A DNA stretch of 40,813 bases. It comes from Hydrocarboniphaga daqingensis (GTDB lineage Bacteria > Pseudomonadota > Gammaproteobacteria > Nevskiales > Nevskiaceae). The translations under genes were made by a program, and so were the position numbers. Below are positions 28,340-37,548 of this stretch, piece by piece. Below the pieces are notes generated by a model. It had not been told where the DNA came from. It saw only the letters and a program-made list of their open reading frames with translations, and searched no databases. How positions within the stretch are numbered: position 1 is the stretch's first letter; each line of letters begins with the position of its first letter. The stretch lies in assembly GCF_900129825.1 (NCBI RefSeq), contig NZ_FQWZ01000006.1, positions 303,056 through 343,868 on the forward strand, in the 5' to 3' direction.

Positions 28340-29113
28340 ATGTCATTTCGATCATCCCCTGCCCGCGTCGTCAGCTGGATTCTGCGTGCCGTCTTGGTGA
28401 CGACGACGGCCGCTGCAGCTGCGGCGACGCCGACGTCCGCGCGCGTGCCAGTGCTGGTCGAGCTGTTCACATCGCAGAGTTGTTCCAGCTGCCCGCCGGC
28501 CGAAGCGCTGACCCAGCAGCTTTATCGCGAGCAACCGATCGACGGCGTCGAACTGCTGGTGCTGGCCGAGCATGTCGACTACTGGAATCACCTGTCGTGG
28601 CACGACCCGTATTCCTCGGCCGAGCGGACCGAGCGGCAGCGTCGCTATGCACGCCAGCTCGGCAACGGCGGACGCGTCTATACGCCACAGGCCGTGGTCG
28701 ACGGCCGCTTTGATGTGATCGGCAGCCAGCGTGATGATCTGATCGCCGCGATCCAGCAGGCCGCGCGCGCGGCGCATGCGCCGCTGCGGTTCGACGTGCA
28801 GCCCAGCGGCCATCGGCGTTGGCAGATTCGCGTCACGCCGCTACCGCCGGCTGCCGGTGCGATCGACTACGCCGTGGCCCTGGTGCAGGACGGTGTGATC
28901 ACGTCGATCCCGCGCGGCGAGAACGCCGGTGCACGTCTGGTCGAGGACAGCGTCGTCCTCCAATGGATCGAAGCTGACGAGCGTGGCCTTGCCGATCTGC
29001 AATTACCGGCGTTGCCGGATGCCGGAGGCTGGCGCGTGATCGTATTTGCGCAGCGCCGCGATATCGGTGCCGTGATCGGCTCGGCACAGCAGCGCTTGAG
29101 CACTTCGCGATAA
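28340..29113 (+). CDS. DUF1223 family secreted thioredoxin-like protein
   Basis: Exported protein of 257 residues with a signal peptide (basic start, hydrophobic 11-28). The family start VLVELFTSQSCSSCPPAE shows a CxxC pair, Cys48 and Cys51, in a thioredoxin-like setting. LAEHVDYWNHLSWHDPYSS and the VYTPQAVVDGR segment are also typical of the family. It may act as a periplasmic thiol or redox protein (inference). An overlapping frame starts at 28333, but only the frame from 28340 encodes the signal peptide and the family motifs. Confidence 0.92.
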   Translation: MSFRSSPARVVSWILRAVLVTTTAAAAAATPTSARVPVLVELFTSQSCSSCPPAEALTQQLYREQPIDGVELLVLAEHVDYWNHLSWHDPYSSAERTERQRRYARQLGNGGRVYTPQAVVDGRFDVIGSQRDDLIAAIQQAARAAHAPLRFDVQPSGHRRWQIRVTPLPPAAGAIDYAVALVQDGVITSIPRGENAGARLVEDSVVLQWIEADERGLADLQLPALPDAGGWRVIVFAQRRDIGAVIGSAQQRLSTSR

Positions 29114-29176
29114 ACCCGGCCACGGCAACCGGTCGCGCTCGATCAAGACCGCGGTATGCGCATCAGTGGGCCGGCG

Positions 29177-29428
29177 CTAGCGAGGCGTCTTCCAGATGCT
29201 CGGCGTCGTGAACGTCGTCCGATACAGCTGCTCGACCTGCTCGCGCGCCCAAGGCGTTCGGCGCAGAAACGTCAGGCTTGATTTGAGCGACGGGTCTTTC
29301 TTGAAGCAATTGATGTTGATCCGCTGCGCCAATCCGTCCCAGCCATAGCGCTCCACCAACGCCGTTAGCAGCGCTTGCAGCGTCAGGCCATGCAGCGGGT
29401 TGTTCGCTTGCGCGGGAGCGTCGGTCAT
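29177..29428 (-). CDS. VF530 family DNA-binding protein (DUF2132)
   Basis: Small 83-residue protein. [50 protein letters not shown] and the end match the VF530/DUF2132 family closely. The family is described as double-stranded-DNA-binding with an unusual small fold. No clear promoter or terminator is visible, and the gene stands alone between the DUF1223 gene and the LysE-type exporter. Confidence 0.92.
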   Translation of the reverse strand: MTDAPAQANNPLHGLTLQALLTALVERYGWDGLAQRININCFKKDPSLKSSLTFLRRTPWAREQVEQLYRTTFTTPSIWKTPR

Positions 29429-29501
29429 CGTCGGGGCCCGGGTGGTCTGCGTGGCATTGTCGTCGATCGGCTGCCGGTCGCGCCGATGCCGCGGCGCATC
29501 G

Positions 29502-30122
29502 CTATGCCGCCAACAGCAGCGATGCGGCGATCGTCAGCATCACCACCGCGATCAGGCCGTCGAGTACGCGCCAGGCACCGGGCCGGGCGAACAGCGGCGC
29601 CAGCCGCACCGCACCGTAGCCAAGGCCGTAGAACCACAGCAGCGAGGCCGTGCAGGCCCCCACGGCAAACGCGACGCGCTGCGCGCCCGGATAGCGTCCG
29701 GCGATGCTGCCGAGCAGCAGCACGGTGTCGAGATACACATGCGGATTGAGCCAGGTCAGCGCCAGCACCGTGCGAATCACCGTGCCGCGCGGTGTCGGCG
29801 TCACCGGTGCGTCGGCTTGCAAGGCTTGCGGCCGCAGCGCGCTGCGCACATGCAGCAGACCGTAGACGGTCAGAAACGCCGCGCCGATCCAGGTTACGGC
29901 ACTGACCCAGGCTGGATGCGCTTGAATCAGCTGGCCCAAGCCAGCGCAGCCGATCACGATCAACGTGGCGTCCGACACGAAGCACAGCGTGGCCACCAGA
30001 CCGACATGCTCGCGGCGCAAGCCCTGGCGCAACACGAACGCGTTCTGCGCGCCGATGGCGACGATCAGCGACCCGCTGAGTCCCAGCCCGGCGAGCGCGC
30101 TGCCGAGCAGCGTCGCGCTCAT
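29502..30122 (-). CDS. LysE/ArgO family amino-acid exporter
   Basis: Inner-membrane exporter of 206 residues with about six hydrophobic segments. The signature [17 protein letters not shown] follows TM1, and [19 protein letters not shown] contains the conserved NPHVYLDT. This form fits the LysE/ArgO branch (export of basic amino acids such as arginine or lysine) rather than RhtB. It starts 12 bases after the upstream permease gene's stop and may be co-transcribed with it. Confidence 0.93.
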   Translation of the reverse strand: MSATLLGSALAGLGLSGSLIVAIGAQNAFVLRQGLRREHVGLVATLCFVSDATLIVIGCAGLGQLIQAHPAWVSAVTWIGAAFLTVYGLLHVRSALRPQALQADAPVTPTPRGTVIRTVLALTWLNPHVYLDTVLLLGSIAGRYPGAQRVAFAVGACTASLLWFYGLGYGAVRLAPLFARPGAWRVLDGLIAVVMLTIAASLLLAA

Positions 30123-30134
30123 CGACGACGGCGC

Positions 30135-31703
30135 TCAGCCATGCGCATCAGCCGCGTCGTCGGCCACCGTCAGCCCCTGTGCGGCGGCCAGCACCAGCGC
30201 CATCGCCAGATAACCCAGCACCCAATCCCAGGCCGGGCTCAGCGCGAGCACCGTGTCGCCAGCGCTGTAGGCGAAGCCGTGCATCAGGCCGGCCAGCGAC
30301 AGCAGCGCGGCGACCAAACACCAAACGGCGGCGATCAAGAAGCGCCGCTCGATGATCGCCACCGTGGTGGCGGCGAGGATCATCGCGGTGAACACGACAC
30401 CCTGTTCCAGCGCGAACGCGCCGGTGATGTAGACGTCGCTCTGCAGGAACTTGCCGACCAGCGCCGACGAAAACGGCTCGCCGCCCGGCTGGCCCATGCC
30501 GGCGGCATGCAGCCCGGACTTGGCCATCATCGCACCCCAGGTCGCCAGGCCCGGCAGGATGCCGATGACGACGGCCGGTGCGTGGTGGCGCGGCGTCGCC
30601 TGGAACGCCTGCGAGGTCATCACGATGCCGATCCATAGCAGGATCGCCATGCCGGCTTCGACCGGCACCAGCCACGTGAACACCGACAGCGTGCCGGTGA
30701 AGCACAGCAGCGCGACGACCAGCCCCGACAGCGCCGAATACGCCGAGCGCGCGCCCATCGCCTTCCAGCCCGGATGGCCGATGTACAGCGTGGTTGGGAA
30801 GCAGGAGCCGAACACCGCTGCCGCGATCGAGCCGATGCCGTTGACGATCAGCGACGAGCGCGTGTCGTAGCGGTCGCCGGCGGCTTCGGCCGATTCGAGG
30901 TTCTGCATCGAGCCGACGACGATGATCAAGCCCATCGGCACGATCACCGCGAAATACGTCATCAGCACGCCGGCATGGAAACCGGCCAGCAGATCGCCGA
31001 TCACCGGCACGGGCCCATGTAGCGATGGCGGTGGCGGCGTCGGCCCGGTCGGCGCCAACCCGGTGCCCCAGGCCAGCGCGGTGCCCAGCGCCACGGCCAC
31101 CAAACCGATCGGCAGCCCGCCGCGGATGCGCACGCGGCCGAAGTAGCCAACCAGCACCACGGCCAGCGTCGCCAGCCCGACCAGCGGGTGCGCGTACGCG
31201 CGGAACAGGAAGCCGAGTGCGATGAACGCCAAGGCCAGGCCCGCGAGCGTCGACAACAGCGCCGCGCGCGGTGTGGCGCGGCGGATGCGCTCGGCCACCG
31301 CACTGGCGACGATCTCGATGACGCCGCAGCTGAAGCAGGCCAGCAAGCCGGCCTGCCACGCGATCCGTGCCGGATCGGCCGCGCCGGCCGCTTGCGCGGC
31401 CAGCTTGGCCGGCAGCATCACCAGAAACACGAACGCGAACACGGTCACCGCATTCAAGCCATACGGCAGTGCGCAAACGTCGTCGCGGCCACTGCGTTGC
31501 GCCAGCTGCCGCGCCTGCCAGCTGTAGTACAGATTGCCGACCAGCAAGGACACCGCAGCACCGGGCAGCACATGGCCCAGCAACAAGGCATCGTCGAAGC
31601 CGAGCACGAAGCGGCATAGCCCCGACAGCACCAGCAGCAGAATCAGGTTGTCGAGCGCCAGCCCGAACAGCCCGTCGATGTCACCGCGAACGATCAAGCG
31701 CAT
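30135..31703 (-). CDS. NCS2-type (xanthine/uracil permease-like) membrane transporter
   Basis: Inner-membrane permease of 522 residues with about 12-13 hydrophobic segments. The start DGLFGLALDNLILLLVLSGL, the HVLPGAAVSLLVGNLYYSW segment and DVCALPYGLNAVTVFAFVFL are typical of this NCS2-like group. The middle carries GSMQNLESAEAAGD and FGSCFPTTLYIGHP, the region where the family binds its substrate. The exact solute (nucleobase or other anion) cannot be read. It is followed closely by the LysE-type gene and preceded, 27 bases away, by a DUF3574 lipoprotein gene on the same strand. Confidence 0.88.
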   Translation of the reverse strand: MRLIVRGDIDGLFGLALDNLILLLVLSGLCRFVLGFDDALLLGHVLPGAAVSLLVGNLYYSWQARQLAQRSGRDDVCALPYGLNAVTVFAFVFLVMLPAKLAAQAAGAADPARIAWQAGLLACFSCGVIEIVASAVAERIRRATPRAALLSTLAGLALAFIALGFLFRAYAHPLVGLATLAVVLVGYFGRVRIRGGLPIGLVAVALGTALAWGTGLAPTGPTPPPPSLHGPVPVIGDLLAGFHAGVLMTYFAVIVPMGLIIVVGSMQNLESAEAAGDRYDTRSSLIVNGIGSIAAAVFGSCFPTTLYIGHPGWKAMGARSAYSALSGLVVALLCFTGTLSVFTWLVPVEAGMAILLWIGIVMTSQAFQATPRHHAPAVVIGILPGLATWGAMMAKSGLHAAGMGQPGGEPFSSALVGKFLQSDVYITGAFALEQGVVFTAMILAATTVAIIERRFLIAAVWCLVAALLSLAGLMHGFAYSAGDTVLALSPAWDWVLGYLAMALVLAAAQGLTVADDAADAHG

Positions 31704-31730
31704 GCCAGGCTCCGTATCGAGAGCGACGCG

Positions 31731-32204
31731 TCAGAACGACACGTCGGCAGGCTGCGTCACGCGCAGCACCGACTGGTCGCCGGTCATCTGCTTCCAGGCC
31801 GCGCGAATCGCGTCGATGTCGGCGCGCTGCTGTGGCAGATCGGGATACAGCAGCACGATCTGCTTGGATCGCAGCCGCTCGATTTGCTGCTCGCCCTTGC
31901 CGCGCCACTGGCCGTATAACTCGAACACGCTCAAGCCGTCGGGAAACCGCGGGCTGACTTCGCGGTCGAGAAACGCGCGCCACTGCGCCTCGCTGATGCC
32001 CTGCCCCGGTTCGTCGGCGAGGCCCGTGCCGAAGTACAACTCGGTGCGCACCCAGTTGTGGGTTCGATCGGGGTGCGCGGCGTCGCCCTGAAGCTGGGAG
32101 CTTGCCGTCGACAAGCTCGCCTGCTGCGGTACGGTGCAGGCAGCGGCTGAGAGCAGCAGCAGGCTGGTGGACAGCGGACGCAGCCACGACGGTGCAGGTT
32201 TCAT
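31731..32204 (-). CDS. DUF3574 lipoprotein
   Basis: Small exported protein of 157 residues. A signal peptide ends in SAAAC, giving a plausible lipidated Cys23. The mature part has the DUF3574 hallmarks WVRTELYFGTG, WRAFLDREVSPRFPDGLSVFE and SKQIVLLYPD. The start ATG 32204 is chosen because the frame further upstream has no signal-peptide character and is antisense to the DUF4331 leader. Divergent from the DUF4331 gene, with 211 bases between starts. Function unknown. Confidence 0.9.
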   Translation of the reverse strand: MKPAPSWLRPLSTSLLLLSAAACTVPQQASLSTASSQLQGDAAHPDRTHNWVRTELYFGTGLADEPGQGISEAQWRAFLDREVSPRFPDGLSVFELYGQWRGKGEQQIERLRSKQIVLLYPDLPQQRADIDAIRAAWKQMTGDQSVLRVTQPADVSF

Positions 32205-32310
32205 CGGCAGCGAACCTTGGTTGGAGTGCGCGCGATGATACGCAAGGTCCAAGCCGTCAACACCGCAGTGCACGTCCGAACATAAACATGGCGTCAAGGC
32301 CAGACTGCGA

Positions 32311-32324
32311 AGACCTAAAGGTCT
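32311..32324. promoter_or_regulatory. Palindrome in the DUF3574/DUF4331 divergent promoter region
   Basis: Inverted arms agacct and aggtct separated by two bases. The agacct half-site recurs at 32385-32390, and a second small inverted repeat (gatgc/gcatc) lies at 32345-32357. Such spacing fits a dimeric regulator, but no regulator family can be named. The whole 211-base gap shows no other recognisable element. Confidence 0.35.
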
Positions 32325-32415
32325 GCTTGAACGGTCCAACGGCCGATGCAGCGCATCCAATCCCGATATTGATGCGTAAACCCCAGACCTGACACCGCTA
32401 CAGAAGGGGTTCAAG

Positions 32416-33945
32416 ATGGACTTTTCACTCAAGCCTTTAGTTGCTGCTGCGCTCTGCACCGCATCGTTGACGGCAATTGCTTCAAGCCACCGCGAGGCCC
32501 CGCTGATCGGTGGGTCGCCGCGCGTCGACGGCACCGACTTCTACATGTTTCGCAGCTATGAACCGGGCCGCGATGGCTTCGTCACGCTGATCGCCAACTA
32601 CCTGCCGCTGCAGGATTCCTACGGCGGTCCGAACTACTTCAAGCTCGACGCGAACGCGCTCTATGAAATCCACGTCGACAACAACGGCGACGCGGCCGAA
32701 GACCTGACGTTCCAGTTCCGCTTCACCAACACCTACAAGAATCTCGGCGTGCCGACCGGCGCACCGGGCGGTGCCAACGTCGGTGTGCCGCTGAACAACA
32801 TCGGACCCGTTGATGCCGAAGCAGCCAACGTCAACGTCGTCGAGAGCTACACGCTGTCGCTGGTGCGCGGCAATCGCCGCACCGGCACGTCGGCACCGAT
32901 CGTCGATGCCAGCAGCGGTTCGGCCACGTTCGGCAAGCCGGTCGACAACATCGGCACCAAGTCGATCCCCGACTACGCCGCGTATGCCAACGGCTTCATC
33001 CGTCCGATCACGATTCCGGGCTGCAACACGCCGGGCCGCGTGTTCGTCGGTCAGCGCCGCGAAGGCTTCGTCGTCAACCTCGGCCAGGTGTTCGACCTGG
33101 TGAACCTCAACCCGCTGGGCGCGCGCAATTCCGCCAGCAACGTGATCGACGATAAGAACATCACGTCGCTGGCGCTCGAAGTGCCGACCAGCTGCCTCAC
33201 GGCAGGCGATGATCCGGTGATCGGCGCCTGGACCACGGCCAGCCTGCGTCAGTCGCGCATCCTGAATCCGTCGCCGACCGGTCCGGTTGCATCGTCCGCC
33301 GGCAAGGGTCCGACCGTTGAAGGTGGCGCCTACACGCAGGTATCGCGTCTGGGTTCGCCGCTGGTCAACGAAGTCGTGATCGGCCTGCAGGACAAGGACA
33401 AGTTCAACGCCAGCGAGCCGAAGAACGACGTCGCCAACTTCGGCACCTACGTGCTGTATCCGACGCTGCCGGTGCTGGTGAACGTGCTGTTCCAGGTGCC
33501 GCCGCCGGCCACGCCGCGCAACGACTTGCTGGCCGCGTTCGTCACGGGCATCACGGCGACGGTCAACGGCTCGCCGTTCAAGTTCACCGCGCCGGCGAAC
33601 CTGACGGTGCCGGGTGAAATGCTGCGCTTGAACACGGCCGTTGCACCGACGCCGGCGGCCAGCCAGAAGGACCTCGGCTTCCTCGCTTGCGACCTCGCCG
33701 GCTTCCCGAACGGTCGCCGTCCGGTGGACGACGTCGTCGACATCGCGCTGACCGCCGTCGAAGGCGCGATTGCCGAGAACGCACTGAACCTGCAGACCTG
33801 CGACGTCAGCGGCGCCACGCCGACCGTTAAGAATGCCGGTGCGGTGGTCAATGACGGCGCGCTGCCGGATGCGGCGGACTACCTGACCGTGTTCCCGTAC
33901 CTGGCCTCGCCGCTGCCGGGCTCGGTCAGCACCGCTGCCCGCTAA
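32416..33945 (+). CDS. Secreted DUF4331 family protein
   Basis: Exported protein of 509 residues. The signal peptide ends around IASS24 and is followed at once by the family hallmark SHREAPLI (24-31), then DGTDFYMFRSYEPGR and NYLPLQDSYGGPNYF. An acidic stretch DNNGDAAEDLTF at 88-99 is the usual DUF4331 strand and could bind a cation. Two long DxVNEVVIGL-like blocks occur later (VNEVVIGLQDKDKF). AGAAGGGG precedes the ATG. The stop lies 12 bases before a small lipoprotein gene. Function is unknown; its neighbours on the opposite strand encode HupE-like and TonB-receptor proteins. Confidence 0.94.
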   Translation: MDFSLKPLVAAALCTASLTAIASSHREAPLIGGSPRVDGTDFYMFRSYEPGRDGFVTLIANYLPLQDSYGGPNYFKLDANALYEIHVDNNGDAAEDLTFQFRFTNTYKNLGVPTGAPGGANVGVPLNNIGPVDAEAANVNVVESYTLSLVRGNRRTGTSAPIVDASSGSATFGKPVDNIGTKSIPDYAAYANGFIRPITIPGCNTPGRVFVGQRREGFVVNLGQVFDLVNLNPLGARNSASNVIDDKNITSLALEVPTSCLTAGDDPVIGAWTTASLRQSRILNPSPTGPVASSAGKGPTVEGGAYTQVSRLGSPLVNEVVIGLQDKDKFNASEPKNDVANFGTYVLYPTLPVLVNVLFQVPPPATPRNDLLAAFVTGITATVNGSPFKFTAPANLTVPGEMLRLNTAVAPTPAASQKDLGFLACDLAGFPNGRRPVDDVVDIALTAVEGAIAENALNLQTCDVSGATPTVKNAGAVVNDGALPDAADYLTVFPYLASPLPGSVSTAAR

Positions 33946-33957
33946 GGAGCTGCGATC

Positions 33958-34224
33958 ATGACGACCTCCAAGCTGGTCGCCACGGGTCTGGCCGCGCTGC
34001 TCGCGGCCACGCTCGTCGGCTGCAACAACAACGGCAGCGATGGTGACGGCGACGGTACGCCGCCGCCGGCCGCGGCCAACGTCAACGACCTCGCCACGCA
34101 GCAGGTGAACACGCGCACCTGCGAGCAGCTCAAGTCTGACGAGATCAACTCGGTGGCCATCGCCGAGACCGAAGAAGCCGTCAACGTCGCGAGCCTGACG
34201 CCGGCCTGCGCCAGCGGCACGTAA
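33958..34224 (+). CDS. Small lipoprotein paired with the DUF4331 protein
   Basis: An 88-residue lipoprotein with a clear lipobox LVGC (Cys22), then an acidic/proline linker (GSDGDGDGTPPP) and a short conserved-looking domain holding two cysteines, TCEQLKSDEINS and LTPACAS, that may form a disulphide. TAAGGAG precedes the ATG, overlapping the DUF4331 stop region, so it is co-transcribed with that gene. Followed by a strong terminator. No family known to me; probably a partner or anchor for the DUF4331 protein (inference). Confidence 0.82.
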   Translation: MTTSKLVATGLAALLAATLVGCNNNGSDGDGDGTPPPAAANVNDLATQQVNTRTCEQLKSDEINSVAIAETEEAVNVASLTPACASGT

Positions 34225-34252
34225 GCGAGGCCCGCAAGGGCACAGTGGTAAC

Positions 34253-34280
34253 AAAAAGGCCCCGCTCGCGGGGCCTTTTT
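34253..34280. terminator. Bidirectional intrinsic terminator between convergent operons
   Basis: Perfect 13-bp inverted repeat, 34253-34265 against 34268-34280, with A5 on one side and T5 on the other. It lies between the small lipoprotein stop and the TonB-receptor stop on the opposite strand and can serve both. Confidence 0.93.
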
Positions 34281-34333
34281 GTTTTCGTCGACATCAGCGC
34301 ATCGCGACCGCGATGCGCGTTCGGCGCTGCTTG

Positions 34334-36406
34334 CTAGAACCCGATGCTGAGCATCGCGCGCACCTGGCGCGGCTCCAGCGGATGGAAGTGAAAATCAGGC
34401 ACGCCTTCGGCCGGCTCGCCGGGCAGGCGCGATTCGTAGAAGTAGGTGATGTCGTTATCGCCGCTGTTGAGCAGGTTTAGCACTTGCAGCGACACCTGAT
34501 AACGCTGCCGACAGCGATAGCCGACCTGGCCGTTGACCACGGTCGTCGACGGCGAGCGTGCGCTGTTGTCTTCGACCAGCGGGCCGCCGCCCAGATAGCG
34601 CAACCGCAAGCCACCGCTCCAGCCGCGCGTTTCAGCAATCGCCAAGCCCGCACCGAATACACCACCGATCGAATTCGGAATGCGGTTGCCATCTTCCGAA
34701 TCGAGCCGTGCATGGGCGTACGCATAATCGAGATCCAGCGTCAGCCACGACAGCGGCGAGTAGTACATCGCCAGTTCGATACCACGCCGGCGGCTGGCAC
34801 CGCTGGCTTCGGTGTTGCCGGCATCACCGACATAAACCAGCTCCGAATCCGAGTTGAGCCGCCACAGCGATGCCACCAGGCTCAGCTGCGGCAGCAGCAG
34901 CGTCGACACGCCGATCTCCGCTCCACGCTGTTTGACCAGCGCGTCGACCGGTTGCAGCGGCGTGCTGCCGTCGGTGGGATCGATGCGGCTGGTCACGCCA
35001 CGCGCGTCATTGCTGTGAAAGCCTTCGCCGTAGTTCAGAAACACGCGCGTGCCCGGCGTCGGCGTGGCGATCAGCGCCAGCTTCGGGCTGAGTAGCGTGG
35101 CGCGATCCTCGCCACTGTTCTGCACGGTATCGCTGTCGACGTCGAACGTGTAGGCATCGGCGCGCAGTCCAACCTGCGAACGCAGCCACGGCGTCCACTG
35201 CTGGTTGCTGCTCGCATACAGCGCCGCGCTGCCCTGACGCACCTGGTCTTCGCGTACCGTCGACAAGCGCTGCCTGGCCTGCGTCAGATACAAGCCGACC
35301 GGCTTGATGTCGTCGTAGCGACTCTGTAGGCCGATCGTCAGATCGCTGCGGATAGGAGTCGGCAACTGCCAGTAGCGGCTCAGATTGACGCCGTAGACGT
35401 GACGGTCGTCGAGCTGATTGAACTGGTCGCCGTTGACCGGATCGTTGAGGAAGTAAGTGAAATTGGAGTACAGGTCCATGCGATAGCGCAGCGCATAGGC
35501 CTGGGCATGCCAATGGCCGGTTTCACCGGCGCTGCGGCGCAGATCGATGCTGGCGCTGTAGCGACGCACATCGCCGCCGTCGCTGGGGTCGATGAAGCCG
35601 CGCCGGCCGATCAAGCCTTGCTCGACCGCACGAAGCGGAATCTGATCGGGTGCGTTGTAGTCGATCCGGTAGGTCATCAGCGACGCGGTGATGCCGTCGC
35701 GGTCATCGCCCTGGTGATAGCGCGCGACCGTCGACAGTTTGCGGATGTCCTGCGACAGATCGAACGGCCCGTCGTAACGGCTGGCTTCCCCACCGAGCAA
35801 CAGCGTGCCGCCGAGCAGCGAAGGCGATCCGGCCAGCAGCGCGCTCTGGTAGCCGAATTCGCCGACCGACACGCGTGCGATGTTCTCCGGCAGCGAATCG
35901 ACGTAGCGCAGCTGCGCCGATCCCGCAGTGGCGAAGTCGCCGGCTTCGGCAAAGTACGGGCCCTTGCGATAATCGAGCGAACCGATCAGATCGCGGATCA
36001 CGAAGTTGATGTCGGCGTAGCCCTGGCCGTGCGCATGGCTGCGCATGTTGACCGGCACGCCGTCGACCTCGGTGTAGAAGTCGGTGCCATGGTCGAGATT
36101 GAAGCCGCGAAGGAAGTACTGGTTGGCTTTGCCTTCGCCGCTGTGCTGCGTGACCATCAAGCCCGGCACGAACTCCAGCAGTTCTCCGGCGCGCGACGTG
36201 GGACGCTGCGCGAGTTGCTCGCTGGTGACGCTGCCTTCGGTGGCCGAACTCGCCAACACCGGTTGAACGCCGCTGCCAGTGACGACGATCACCGGTAATT
36301 CCAGCGGCACGCCGCCGGCGATGGCCTCAGTGCCTGCCATCGAGGCGACCAGCGCCGACACCGCAACGCTCATCGGTTTTCGCAGAAAAGGGCGGCGCTG
36401 ATTCAC
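34334..36406 (-). CDS. TonB-dependent outer-membrane receptor
   Basis: Outer-membrane, energy-coupled uptake receptor of about 690 residues. The signal peptide (about residues 1-31) is followed by the likely TonB box LPVIVVTGS. The plug domain spans about 45-160 with RAGELLEFVPGLMVTQ, LRGFNLDHGTDFYTEVDGVP and HAHGQGYADINFVI. The barrel runs to the C-terminal aromatic VRAMLSIGF. The start is likely GTG 36406, five bases after the HupE-like stop, implying translational coupling; ATG 36373 is an alternative. The frame is open to 36694, but that part overlaps the HupE-like gene. Substrate not readable; context suggests a metal. Confidence 0.93.
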   Translation of the reverse strand: MNQRRPFLRKPMSVAVSALVASMAGTEAIAGGVPLELPVIVVTGSGVQPVLASSATEGSVTSEQLAQRPTSRAGELLEFVPGLMVTQHSGEGKANQYFLRGFNLDHGTDFYTEVDGVPVNMRSHAHGQGYADINFVIRDLIGSLDYRKGPYFAEAGDFATAGSAQLRYVDSLPENIARVSVGEFGYQSALLAGSPSLLGGTLLLGGEASRYDGPFDLSQDIRKLSTVARYHQGDDRDGITASLMTYRIDYNAPDQIPLRAVEQGLIGRRGFIDPSDGGDVRRYSASIDLRRSAGETGHWHAQAYALRYRMDLYSNFTYFLNDPVNGDQFNQLDDRHVYGVNLSRYWQLPTPIRSDLTIGLQSRYDDIKPVGLYLTQARQRLSTVREDQVRQGSAALYASSNQQWTPWLRSQVGLRADAYTFDVDSDTVQNSGEDRATLLSPKLALIATPTPGTRVFLNYGEGFHSNDARGVTSRIDPTDGSTPLQPVDALVKQRGAEIGVSTLLLPQLSLVASLWRLNSDSELVYVGDAGNTEASGASRRRGIELAMYYSPLSWLTLDLDYAYAHARLDSEDGNRIPNSIGGVFGAGLAIAETRGWSGGLRLRYLGGGPLVEDNSARSPSTTVVNGQVGYRCRQRYQVSLQVLNLLNSGDNDITYFYESRLPGEPAEGVPDFHFHPLEPRQVRAMLSIGF

Positions 36407-36411
36407 GTGTT

Positions 36412-37548
36412 TCAAATCCAAGTCCAAGAGAAGGCTCGTTCGACGAACCAAAGGAGTCCGATCAGCAGCACCAGCACCGAACCCGGAATCAGCACCGCAT
36501 AGCGATACCCGCGCTGATTCCGCAGCCAATAGCCGGCGGGCACGACCAGCATGACCAGCGACAGCTGCGCCAGCTCGACACCGATGTTGAACGCCAGCAG
36601 CGCCCACACACGGCCGGTCGTGGGCAGGCCCAGTTCCAGCAATGCGCCGGCGATCGCCGACCCGTGTATCAGCCCGAAGCCGACCGCCAGCCACGGCAGC
36701 CCGCGGCCGACCATCGGCAGCAGATTGTTCAACGCGGCGAACACGACGGTCGCTGCAACCGCCGATTCAACCCAGCGCGTCGGAAACTGCACCCATCCCA
36801 GCGCGGCGATGCTCAGCGTCGCCGCATGCGCCAGCGTGAAGGCGGTGACGATGCGCGCGGCGTCGAGCAGCGGCGCGCGCAGCGAATCGGCGATCTGCCA
36901 ACCGCCGCCACGCCGACGACGCGTCGCCGCCGGCAGGAACAGCGCCGCGAGAAACAGCAGATGGTCCCACCCAGTCCACACATGCCAGACACCTTCGTGC
37001 AGATAGGTGCGGAACGTGCGACCGATATCGCTGACGCCCGGCTGCCAGACCAATTGCGGCTGCGACGGTGACATCACATCACTGACGATCCGGCCTTTTG
37101 CGCTGAGCTTGAGCAGGCCGCGATGTGAGGGATCGATGTCGAACAGCAGCCCATAGCGCAGTTGCAGCGCGGCCGGCGTCGCAGCGCAGTCACCGGTCAG
37201 CATCAGCGCGGCGTAGCGACCGTCGAGGTGATCGGCGACACGCAGTTCATGCAGATGCAATGGACACGCGACGCCATCGGCGTCGATCTGTAATCGCGAT
37301 AAGGCATAGGCCTCGATCGCATCGGACGCGCGGCGCACTTCGCCCCAGGTCAGCAAACCATCACCGTCGGCGTCCAGGCCGATCGCTTCATCCAGATCGC
37401 GCAGCGCAATGTCCCACTGCCCCGCCAGTTCGGCCTGGTTGAGTTGCAGTTCGAGATAGCTGGTGCTGGCCGCATGAGCAGCCGCGCGCTCGCTGAACAG
37501 CGACAGCGCGACGATCAGCGCCAACACCTGATAGAGCCAGCGTTGCAT
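36412..37548 (-). CDS. HupE/UreJ-like membrane protein with EF-hand loop
   Basis: Membrane protein of 378 residues. A signal peptide (about 1-24) is followed by a periplasmic domain to about residue 180, which contains a perfect 12-residue EF-hand loop at 59-70 (Asp59, Asp61, Asp63, Gly64, Glu70). The C-terminal HupE_UreJ-type domain has about six to seven helices with conserved histidines in HEGVWHVWTGWDHLLFL, FTLAHAATLS and GFGLIHGSAIAG. HupE/UreJ proteins are nickel or metal permeases; the exact ion here is unknown. It overlaps the TPR stop by one base (TGATG) and is followed by the receptor gene. Confidence 0.9.
   Translation of the reverse strand: MQRWLYQVLALIVALSLFSERAAAHAASTSYLELQLNQAELAGQWDIALRDLDEAIGLDADGDGLLTWGEVRRASDAIEAYALSRLQIDADGVACPLHLHELRVADHLDGRYAALMLTGDCAATPAALQLRYGLLFDIDPSHRGLLKLSAKGRIVSDVMSPSQPQLVWQPGVSDIGRTFRTYLHEGVWHVWTGWDHLLFLAALFLPAATRRRRGGGWQIADSLRAPLLDAARIVTAFTLAHAATLSIAALGWVQFPTRWVESAVAATVVFAALNNLLPMVGRGLPWLAVGFGLIHGSAIAGALLELGLPTTGRVWALLAFNIGVELAQLSLVMLVVPAGYWLRNQRGYRYAVLIPGSVLVLLIGLLWFVERAFSWTWI

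Noticed and set aside
32482-34254. 590-residue open frame on the minus strand, opposite the DUF4331 and lipoprotein genes
   Set aside because: Composition is Arg/Val/Asp-rich shadow sequence without motifs; the plus-strand genes have signal peptides and family hallmarks over the same bases.
36407-36694. N-terminal extension of the TonB receptor frame
   Set aside because: It overlaps the HupE-like coding region and has no signal peptide; the GTG at 36406 gives a normal exported receptor.
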